DNA of 64,000 nucleotides from Cardinalis cardinalis (lineage: Eukaryota > Chordata > Aves > Passeriformes > Cardinalidae): contig JACDOX010000118.1 of assembly GCA_014549065.1 (NCBI GenBank), forward strand, positions 164,132-228,131, given 5' to 3'. A model generated the notes under the pieces. It worked only from the letters and a program-made list of their open reading frames with translations. It did not search any database and was not told the DNA's origin. Both the position numbers and the translations under genes were made by a program. This document shows, piece by piece, positions 50,601 to 61,106 of the stretch (position 1 is the stretch's first letter; the number at the start of each line of letters is the position of its first letter).

Positions 50601-53600
50601 TTTTGGAAGAGTCAGTTTCAGATTTTGACCCTGATTCCGTCTTATGAGTGTCTTTTCTCTTACATTTTTCAGACACAAGAACCTCAGAAACAGGAGTAAT
50701 GTCCTTTAAACAATCAATTGAAAGATTGTAACTTTTTTCCTTAACTCTTCCCACATCTTCTGCGTTATGTTCTCTATAAAGGTTGTTACTGCAGATTTCT
50801 CTTTCACTGGGTACCCTCATCACTTCCAGTGCCAGGACTATGGGATGTGCCAGGCTGACAGAGTGGGGGGAAAGAGCTGCAGGAACAGAAAGGGAGAAGG
50901 CCAAACAACTGAGACAAGTAGAAGTAGCCTCTGGGACAAATGAGGAAACAATGTTTTACATCCTCATGGAAGCTGTCTGTGGTCATCTTGGAGTGCACTT
51001 CACCCTCAAACCATGAGAATGTCTAAACTATAAATTTATAGAAGAATAAGTAGGGAGTGGTTAAGAGTGGAATAGTTGTAAATATTTGAAGATTTACTGA
51101 AAGAATCAGATAAAAAGATGACCAGAATGGAAAAAAAGGTGTGAGTGTAGTGGAAGGGCAGTTGCAAAGAAATATTCCCTCTTGGGAATCTTTGTGGAGT
51201 CCCTTAAAAAAATCAATCAGAGAGAAAACAGTCTTGGAGCCACTGCCAAATGTTTACATATATTCATGAATCCTTCCAGACTTGAAAGAGATTTTCTCTG
51301 TGAAGACTACAGCATTAAATTAGTTAGGTCAGCTTATACTGTCCAGAAATGAAAGGCTAAAATTCCCCTTACACATGTGCTTTTTTCTGTACCAATAAGA
51401 CAACTTGCAGTTTCTAACCTTAAGAATGAAGTTTATCAGACTTCATGGGCTTGAAGTCTGTATATGTAAATATATGATTTTTTTTTAAATCATGAGCTGT
51501 GCTGAACTGTTTCATTTAATTTATTTCATAATCCCCCATCTCTCCTGGAAAAACACAATTTTGAAACTGAAATACAGTAGCTCCCTATTCTAAGTAGTCT
51601 GATAAATTACACAACACCATGCCAGAGTGACATTCCGAGTCTATTTCATTTGATTTAATACTTTTAAATTTTGTTATAATAAGTTTGGCTAGGAAAAAAT
51701 TGGAACTACAGATGTGCATCTCTGCAACTCAAATAGTATGGCTTCCTTCTAGCATGGCCTGTTTTCTTCAGCCTGAAAGAAAAACTCTAGGAGAGAAACT
51801 TGAACAGTTGCACTGCAGGAGTCAGAGACTGACTGCAAGATCAATGGTTTAGGCTGGCAGTGATCCACAGCAGCGACAGAAGGTGTCTGTAATAAAATCC
51901 AGTCTGGGAAATTAAAGCAGATGATACAGGTATGAGAGAAACTATCCCTTAGTGTTTGAGGGTGCTGTCCCTCTTAAAATGTTGCAGAACCAACCCTTTT
52001 GCAGTCTATCCTAGCAGGGGTAGTCAGTTGTCAGGCCTCGTCATTCCTTTATCTGCTCATGAGCAAGGCATATTTTGTATTACATAACCTTTGGAAATAA
52101 TCTCTGCTTTCTTCTCTAACAGTGCTATTTTCTGCCATCTTCTGACAACAGTAACAACTTCCCAAGGGCAGGCTGTAGATAAGTCTGAAGGAAATAATAA
52201 ATATGCATTTCCAAAATAAGCATGTATTTGAGTTTTAGCATTAAAAAGACATACATCAGACACACACTTATGATCTCTGTCTGCCTGCCTTCACATTTCT
52301 TCTACTTCTTTGGCTACAGGCCCTGAAAAGTAATTGCTGATAAGAAATGTTATTTGGGACAGATAGAAATGTTAATGATTATGTCTGTGCTACACCTGAG
52401 ATCATGTAATAACCCGTGTCTTACAAGGCCTAATTATATAATTAGGCTGCGATATGGATGAAGTACAGCAATCATAAAGCCCAAGCTGAAGGAAAGAATT
52501 TTGAAATATACAGTTTTGATAGATATTATTCTCTTAGCTACTGTTCCAGCATTTAAATTTACAAAGAAGTAGAAATGCAGGATACTTTTTCAATGCCTGT
52601 TCAGACAATAAATTTTTTTTTCAATGTTTTATCTTGCTTACTCTCCTAAGTTGTCTATTTTTACATTTCTTTAAATATTTACAGTAATTGGCCCAAACAA
52701 GTCCCACATTTTATGTCATAAAACCAATCAAAATATTTATAATTCTGAATGAAAAATCTGGTTTTCTCACTCATCAGTATTCTGCTGATCAACACATAAA
52801 ACAGCCAAGAATTTGGTGAAATAGTTTCTCAGCTTTGCAGAAGAGTTTTTAAACTGCTGACTGCTAAAACCTACTGATGAGAAAAAAAATGCATTTTATC
52901 CACCTTTTTTCATTTTTCCATAACTTTCGCCTTCAATTTATTGCCATAGGCAGGGTATGGGGCTATATCTGTTGATTTTTGTTCTGAACCACATAGCCAT
53001 TTTTTAAAACTACATTCTTTAAAACAGGTCATGCAAATATTCACAGCAGGCATCTGATGTTCTTGCACCTTTTCCATTTTACATAGTAGGAACAGCATTT
53101 AACATCACCAATTGAGAAAAAACATCCTTTGTAATATCTCCCAGAAAGATAGGATAGGTAATGTTTTATTTTTTTTAGATAACATTAATGGATGATAGAG
53201 TATTTTGACGACCTGATGATGGTGGTTTTATTTTTAGTTCTTAAATATAAAGGAGGCCTGGATCTAGTTTATTCTTGGGAGTTAAACCTGTAAGGCCTGC
53301 TAAGACAAAAGAGGTAAAATATAACTACATATGTACATGATCAAAACCAATATGTGGCATGTAGTGACAGTGACTTTAGGCTCTTTAGGATGAGGGTTGC
53401 TCCATTCTGAAATTATAACTTCCTGTCTAAAAACTCTACTTCATTTAAATTTTATTTAGATCCTGTAAAAGGGATTTTAATCCCTTTCTTTGATCCTTCA
53501 TTTCTTCTAGGGTCTGTACCTACTGTTAGATCTTTTTTAAGTCTAAATATTGTATTCAAGTGAACTCTTGGTCTTTTGAGTTTAATGGGAACTTTATACA

Positions 53601-56259
53601 GGAGTAGTCACTGGACTCCCAGCAGATATTTCAGTGACTACACCTGAGGAAACCAATAAGAAAATGGCAAGATTCCTCTTCCATTCTTATCCCTTAGTGT
53701 GGGTTTCCTCACACTCTGAAATCTCTGCCAGTTAATATCTACAGTCAAAGACTACCATGGAAAAGGTCTGAATGCTTCCTCTTCTTGTTCTTGTTTATCA
53801 TTATATGGAAAAGGAGCATCAACTTTTCAGGGTTTGCTTTCTTCTTGCATTTGAAATGGTTACTGTAAAATCATCAATTTTAGGCACATGGCTAGAATAA
53901 TTTGTTATTTAAGGTTTTTAAGCTCTATAATATTACTGCCTATATGGCAAATAATTAAGTAAAGGCTTTTATCTAAAGGCTTCATATTTGCCTAGGGAAA
54001 ACTGTCCTGAATATGGGGTTAGCATTTCAGAACTGCAGGCATCTGATGTTCTACAGATACCAGTGAATAACAAAATTAATCCAATAATATGCAGTTCTTT
54101 TAAAAGAGAAGATGTAATAGATCTTACTTGCTGAATTAATTGATTTTACATGTAAATGTAATCTTTTTCTAAAGACAGATTTGTTCCCAAGAATAGAGTT
54201 TGAAGTAATGAGGTTGCCTAAATCTGATGGTGTTTCTACCTCATGTTTGAAAGCTTCACAGATGAAAGAGAAATTTACAATCATTTTGCAGTCGAGTTTA
54301 AATAATTCATTTCCTTGCTTACTGTTCAAAGCATACTAATAAAGTGAAATCTGTTTCATGGTGAAGATTTCACAGTAAAAAATAATAAATGTGACTAGGA
54401 AATACAATTTACTGAGCTAATTTTTGATTATCCCATTACCAGAGTTATTTCCAAAGCCGTGGAGACTGTGTTGCTGTAGAATTTTTGAAAGTGTGCAGTG
54501 CATTCCTACTGTTTGGCCATTTGCTGTGCAAACAGCATAAGGTCCTTGATGTGAAGAGGAGATGTTGGTGAAGAACTTTAGACTATATGGATCTATCCCC
54601 AGGGATTACACATTGGATGTCATATTGGAATCCATAATGGAGCTTGCATGGTCTTCATGGGTGATAAGGTCATCTTCTATTAAGCCACAATTTTTAATTA
54701 AAAGGAGGTTTTTTCCTAGAAATTAATTCAATACAGGATAAATATTTTAAATTCAAACGAAAATTCCACTCTACTTAATGCTATATTTTTATTTTCCTTT
54801 TTNTTTAATGAAGAAACAGGGTGGGTTTTTTTTGTATTAGGAGCTTAAGCCTCCCTCCTGAAAGAGGCATTGAAGGGTTAGCACACTCTAGATGTAGCTA
54901 CTCTATCTAGTGATGTGACAAAAAATGCAACAAACAGGTACTAAGATTAGACTTTGAATTGGATACATAAGAATAAAAGATGTTCAATAATGTATCATCA
55001 AAGATTGAATTTTAAATGCTTGAACATGAAATTTCCTCCCATTTTGATGGAAGTCAGTTGAATTATTTTAGTCAGAGCATGGGTGAAAATGTTGATACCA
55101 TTTAATAACTTCCTAGCCTTGAGGAAAACATAGTGGGAGTGTAATAATGAAAATGTTAAGTCTGATTAATTCAGAAGTGACACTGTGATTGGCAAGATGA
55201 ATGACTAGTTGCTTTGCTAGATTAGGGTTTTCTTANGAAAAGCTCCTTAAGATGGCAAGTTGGTGTCTGTCATACAGAAGGACATTTTCATATTTTGTAT
55301 ACTTCTTATCATTACATTAGCAGAAAATGCTGATGCTTATCAGGAGACAATTTATTACAAAAAAATATAGAGCAAGAAGGGTTGCTTTTCTGCAGAAAGA
55401 TATTTATACTACCATTGTTTCAGATACTTGGGGTGAAGTAAATGAGAAAATTTTGTACTAGAAGGAACAGATAAGATTTCAAAGGATGCAAGGATGCATT
55501 CATCAAATCTGAGAATACCTTAGAGCCCCTAATATCTTTTACTCCCTAAACCTAAAGGTGGTCAACATCATCTTTTGAATGAATGATTTTATTTGTTAAT
55601 ATGTGAATTTGTAAATTTACTGGATTATGAGCTTCACTGAAAACAAATAGCTTTTGCAAGTCCTTAATTGCTCCCTTGGGAAACTAATGAAGGCATTACC
55701 CCTGCATGCCAACTGTAATCAGTTTACTTATACTACATACAGACAATCACATTTCATTATTTGAGATATTGTAGTAGATACTTGGTAATAACTGTGGTAA
55801 TAAAATAGTGTACCAATAGTTTTAATGCCTTTCAGAGGACTGGAAAACTATTTCCAGATGAAACACTTCAGTTTGCACCACAATATGACTGTAATTCTCC
55901 AATATGTTTTCTGTTTGCTGTGGCTGTCTCTAAGCTCACCCGTTGTTCAGAGAGTTGAAAGCTAAAATTCCAAGTACCTCTTAGGGATTCTAGTGCACAT
56001 TGCTCTCTAGGTGATATTAATTCTAAATTCATAATGTAAAAATATGGTAGAAACATTTCACGCTCATAATGAGTATGACCAGAGTAAAGCTTTCACTTTT
56101 TACCAATTTTATTTTCCTTGTAATATTGGAATAAGTGACTGCATTTCAAAGTATTTTTAGAAACCTTCTTAAACAACTTCTTTTTTTAGCGTTATTAATG
56201 ACTTCCATGCTTTAATAGGAGATGTGAGCTGCTGCAATTCCACAGCATGAACATTTTCC
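50601..56259. other. Unique AT-rich non-coding DNA
   Basis: No supported gene. 50780-51015 is GC-richer and may include a further LTR remnant. A 20-bp palindrome lies at 52428-52447. The minus-strand frame 55868-56056 is mixed in composition but unrecognised. Ns lie at 54803 and 55236. Confidence 0.55.
52428..52447. repeat. 20-bp perfect palindrome
   Basis: The half-site gcctaattat is followed directly by its exact reverse complement. Confidence 0.85.
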
Positions 56260-56640
56260 TTATTAGAGCATTAGGCAAATCTTCCGCACTGTTGAGGTTT
56301 AGAAATAAATGGCTCGTCACGTTTGCATAAGGAAACTTTACAAGGCTGTGGATGGCAGGGGGATAGAATAAAAGAAAATAAAGATAGTGTAGAAAGTAAT
56401 CTTACCCCTAAGAAGTTGCAGCTGGGCCAATTATCAAAGATTAGGAACAGGCCTGACTTTAACAGGCCACAGCTGTAACCAATGAGAAGAAGAGTGCTAT
56501 GAAAGAGTGGGGTGGCTGGGTGAGAAGGGAACTGAAGTTGGTTACTTTGTGAAGAAGAAAGAGTCAGTGCTCTGCGGAGTTGCCCACGAGAAAACACCGA
56601 GAAGGTATGAAACTTTTGTGATAAGGAGGCAACAGTGGCT
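56260..56640 (+). promoter_or_regulatory. Promoter-like or LTR-like unit with CCAAT and TATA-like motifs
   Basis: The unit has repeated ggcc and cagctg motifs (two cagctg and two acaggcc copies between about 56418 and 56475), then a CCAAT at 56479-56483 and a TATA-like ctatgaaa at 56497-56504. A transcript-like GA-rich stretch follows, with agaag|gtatga near 56600 as a possible donor. The arrangement resembles the U3-R part of a retroviral LTR or a compact promoter. I could not find matching ends or a target duplication, so its identity as a repeat is unproven. Confidence 0.3.
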
Positions 56641-57820
56641 GGTAGTATCTTATCTCTCTGCTACGATTCTCAATTACTTCCAAGAAAGCTTCCTTTCTTA
56701 ATTACTTGTTAGAATATTTAGGAGTTGAAAGGTTTTTTTGGGGTATGAAATAAAATCAGGTTTTTTTTCCTCAGAATGCCTCTTTCTTCCTAATGTACGG
56801 TGTCTAAACATGAAAACTTGAAGTTTGTAAAATGACTTTAAAAGAAATTAATTCTTCATTAAGTCCATACTATAAATTAACTTATAATTGTCTAGATGTA
56901 ACAGTATTTTGTTACTGTTGTGTTTAAAATAAATTTTGTTTTTAAATTTGGAGTTACTCAATTTTGTGGAAATAGCATAGGACATATTAAGTTAGATACT
57001 CAGAGATGGATAATTGTGGAGCTATCATCTTTAATAGGAAGCTATTGTTATTCTGGGTTATGATAATTTAAATTTACATTTCTAGTAATTAGCCCTGTAT
57101 TGTGCAAAGACTTGATCATATGTGGATCTAAAGTTAGTCTCTGAAATTAGTGGCATAAACAATAAAAGAAATTCCAACTTTTCTAAGTGACAGGTTTCAT
57201 CTGTGGGTATATTGCTAGAGTTGTTCTTTAACCTCTACATGATTTTAAAACTAGGAGGTGTATGCTTATCTCTGAAACAGAGCTAAATAAATATTCAGCT
57301 ATGTTCTCAAATAAATTAATTTCATTTTATGGTATCTTTAGTCCTAAGTTTTTGCACAACATTAGAAGAGAAAATCAATTAGTTTTTCTAAATGCGTTTT
57401 AGAATCAAATTTTCTGATAGGTCTTAGACGAGCATAGAGTCCCACTATCAAAATGTCTGCATGAAAATGTGTTTCAGGGTTTAAACCTTTCCAAATGTTG
57501 GTGTCAAAGGAAAAATAAAAAAAATTCATTCAATATGGCCAAGAGAGTAATAAGAATGTGCTGGCTCAGGAACTTCTCTGTCACATAATATAAATTTGAG
57601 ATAAATTATTAATAATTTATGCCATTTTTGGCTTAAATCAAGGCCAAATATTTTGAAATATGTAGAAAACTGGCTTGAAAAAGCAAATTGGGAAGGCCAT
57701 CGGAAGGAACTGTTAAAAATTACAGCCAACTTCTGGGCAGCTGATTCCGCATAACAGCACTGACTGCAGAGAAAAGTGAAACAAGCCTTCAGCTTGATTC
57801 TAATTGTCCCTGATCAGAGG

Positions 57821-58073
57821 ACGCCTGATTTGCGGGTTGGAGCGAGCACAGAGGCGCAGCGTGCCCTGCTCGCTCAGCCAGCAGCACATGTGCTTTCCCT
57901 GAGTGATTGGCCATGGCAGAAGTGCCCAGCCTGCTGCTGACAGCCAGGCAGTGATGGACGCGCTACCTGATCCAATAACGCGTTTGACACTCGCGAGGAA
58001 CTCGCAGTGCTACTGGCAGTGCCTTTGACTACCAGGCAGAGCAAGTCACAGTCCCTGCTGTGCTCTGTCACCG
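57821..58073. promoter_or_regulatory. Small CpG island, candidate promoter
   Basis: By hand count, about 253 bp with roughly 60% GC and 14 CpG dinucleotides (observed/expected about 0.6), against very sparse CpG in the rest of the window. It contains a reverse CCAAT (attgg, 57906-57910), a forward CCAAT (57972-57976), ACGCGT at 57978-57983 and CTCGCGAG at 57990-57997. The last is the core of the TCTCGCGAGA element that BANP binds at CpG-island promoters. CCAAT boxes are bound by NF-Y. No TATA box is evident. Direction is not fixed; a splice-bounded segment on the plus strand lies 180 bp to the right. Confidence 0.5.
57913..57954 (+). other. Tiny ORF with strong start context in the CpG island
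   Basis: An ATG in a ggccATGG context opens 13 codons (MAEVPSLLLTARQ). Its TGA overlaps the next ATG (57954) as TGATG. That second frame runs 24 codons to a TGA at 58026-58028. If the island is transcribed to the right, these would be upstream ORFs. Neither is recognisable as a protein. Confidence 0.2.
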
Positions 58074-58251
58074 GTGGGGCTGATGGATGCTGATGTCTCA
58101 GTCAGACTAACCAGGAAGCGTCTTTTTGTTCATGGCATTCAGTACGGGCTGTTATCCCTATAATTTGCTAGTCTTGGGTTAGGTTGAAAAGGCTGCTCTT
58201 CTGATATGTGCATTTGATTTTAATTATATTTTACTGTTCTGCCTGCTGTAG

Positions 58252-58275
58252 AGTTTGTGACAGCATGGCTGAAGG
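58252..58275 (+). other. Candidate 24-nt microexon downstream of the CpG island
   Basis: A pyrimidine-rich acceptor (ttttactgttctgcctgctgtag, shown here only by its end ctgcctgctgtag at 58239-58251) precedes 24 nt, which are followed at once by GTAAGT (58276-58281). The segment is a multiple of three and contains an ATG at 58265. It lies 180 bp to the right of the island. Frame 1 has a stop, so if translated it must be in another phase or carry the start codon. Confidence 0.3.
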
Positions 58276-58281
58276 GTAAGT

Positions 58282-61042
58282 TGTGCCATTCTGTTTCATG
58301 GCAACTATATAATAAATTCTATTCAGTAAAAATTAAGTTGTGCTGTTAATGGCAAGAAGCTCGCACAGTAACATGGAATCAGGGTATTCTAAGTTGGATC
58401 AGAGGGATTAGTTCAAATGTTTTCACTGAGTAAGTTAACAATAAGTCATTAGAGAAGAAAAAGGTGGAAAGCAAAATCAGACAAATTGTCTGAATTTCTG
58501 AAATAGTAACTCTTGAGAACCTCTTTTGATCACACTTACCTGAAAGGATTTGCTAAAATGTGATATGACTAGTCATAATTTAAAGAACATACTTTTACAT
58601 ACATAAATAAAAACCGCAGTGAGCAAGAAGCATCAGTGAAGGAAAGTGTTTACTGAAAAGGAGTAATATTTTACTTTATCTTGAAAAAGAAGTTAAATAC
58701 ATTGTTTATATGCTCACTTTCATTGACAAATTTGAATCATGCAACATGCATGGGAGAATAGAGAATACATTAATGAGTTTCTGAAATTAAACATGCATGC
58801 CTAATAGTATGTGATTATGCCTCTGCAGTTTGACAAGCAAGCTGAGTTAAAACTAATCTGTCTGGTGACCAGGAAAAAAAAAGGGGAGGAATTGATTGAC
58901 TGAGATTCTAGCTGAGTAGAATACTCTGCTTAGCAAAGTATTGAGTAAAAACGAAATTATATGTGGATGCTGAAGAAAGTATTTTTCAGTGGAGATGCTG
59001 TAAAGAACTCATGCTGATTGTTACTGTTTGTACAAAGCACTGCTAATCACCAGGGATCTGAAAAGGTGCACTTGCGTGGCAGTGAACCTGTTCTACTAAG
59101 TCCTGGTTTTCCATAAGCTAGCCTGCTGTGACTGTGCATCCTGCTGTTTCCATTTCTCGACTGACGTACATGTTACTGCTGTAGGTATCTCTGCATGATG
59201 GTTTAGATATGGCCTTTATCTTTTTTCCACACCTCTGGATTTAGTTGAAAAAGGAAAAGGAGAGCTATTTAGTGTATTTTAAGCATTAAACCTTTAGTTT
59301 TCAACACATTTAGGACTGTGTAATTTTGTTTAAAAATTAAATGTAGTCCAAAAGGTACTGTTCAATGTCATGATACCTGAAGCTGCCATTTATCATTTAA
59401 TAAAAGTAGTCTTGAGTCATTAATGTAGAAGAGAACATGAAAAAATAGCTTTTGGTATGAGCATGCTTAGATAATTTTGAAGAAAGTTTTTATCTCCTTA
59501 AGCCATTGTTGTGCTCACTTATGAAAGTAATGAATGTATTAATGGAGTAAAAAAAGGTAGTATTATATGCAAAGCATAATAATAGCAAGGGATTAAAAAG
59601 ATTAATAAAACTGGGGTGTTCAAAAATGAATCAATAATGTATCTTTTTTTATATATAAAGATTTACACTAGTACTTGTATTTTCTGCTGTTAAGAAAAAA
59701 ATAAAAGTAATTTCATTAGTTTATTGCACTTGTAAAGTTAAAGTCTTTGGAAATAACCTATTCATAAGGGGGCTGTTTGTCTTTTGGCATTCCACTTTTC
59801 CTTCTTTTTTTTTTGGACTCACAATTACTAGGAAAGTTAAAAAAATGTTCAACATCAATGAAAAACCTCTCAAATTTTTGCATAAGAGCATCTTAATTTG
59901 GTTATTCCTTTTCTTCCCTGATACAATGGAATCCATAATTTCCTTTCTGCGTAGTTTTGTGTTTCAAAATTTCAGTCCACTTAAATCAGGCCGGCATGGT
60001 TATAAATAATAATTTGTGATAGCCATTCACTGATCTTAATTTGTGGTAATAAAAGAGTGAGGAGATTTTTTGCACAGGTAGTGTTTCCTTTTACTCCATA
60101 CTGTGGCGTCATCCCATTGTAGAAGGTGCTTCTATTGCTCTTGTACCTGAAAGGTGATCAATGCTATCTACTACTTCTTCACAACATACTTTTTTCTTTA
60201 TTTTTCTCTTAATTACCTTTTGAGTTATTATTACACTTAGTAAGAAACGGGACAAATATTCTGCCTTATTTACTTATATACAGCTAGCTGCTGAAAAGAG
60301 ATGTGCTTGCTATGTAGTTATTTGGGATGGGAAATCCATTTCAGCCAAGATTCAGAGAATCTGCTTTGGTAAGCAGCTCTTGATTGATACCTCTTCAGTC
60401 ACATTGTGCTGCTGTTGTCACTTCCTGGCTGAGATATTAGGATTTCCAAGGGTTTATTTTATGCTACTTAGCACTGTGCTGAGCTGTGCACCATGTCCTA
60501 TGCCTTTATTCTGGAATATGTCAAGCTTAGTAAAATGTGTTTGGGGCCAGAGAGGAAATTTTGTAGCAGGACCCTGTCAGAGACAGCAGTGTTTTATAAG
60601 ATGACCTAAGGAACACAATAGTCTATTTCTTAAGCTACTGACTTCAGGCTACCAAATGGAAACAAAGTGATCACATAGCTAAATTGTAAGGGGAAATATG
60701 TATAGGAACACAAAGAGTAATAACACGAATAGCCCTTGCTCCATGTGTCTCCTTTGGTTTGAGGGTTAATTAAAGCTTTGATTGACGCCTTCTTATACAC
60801 ACTGTTCAAGTGTGAAGACACTGGCATGCTGTGTGACTGAATGCTCCATTAGAAAAGAAGCACGGGTAGTTAACCTGCCATTACAGCAATGGTGCAGGTG
60901 TTGGGAAAAATGAGTAAAATCACCGCTAAAGCCACTGGTAAAGAAAGTTCACATTTCTTGGTCCAATTCTGCAACTGCAGCCAGAGTTGATTACACATGG
61001 TTACCTGTCCACATTCTCGCTGCAGTCTTTATCATCTGGTAG
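58282..61042. other. Unique AT-rich non-coding DNA
   Basis: No gene or known repeat was recognised between the two splice-bounded segments. The sequence shows only short frames and A/T runs, and would be intronic if those segments are real. Confidence 0.5.
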
Positions 61043-61106
61043 GGTGACTTTGAGGATAGAAGGAAGAGTAGGATGAAGGACAAACAATTGATTGTTTTCC
61101 TAAAAG
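61043..61106 (+). other. Candidate 64-nt exon, open in frame 1
   Basis: A pyrimidine-containing acceptor (tctttatcatctggtag) ends at 61042, and AAAAG|GTGAGT marks a donor at 61107. Between them frame 1 is open and hydrophilic (GDFEDRRKSRMKDKQL, then IVFLK), with a stop codon just before the acceptor boundary in the same frame. It lies on the same strand as the CpG-island unit at 57.8-58.3 kb. Joining it directly to the 24-nt segment does not give a long frame. No protein family was recognised. Confidence 0.25.
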
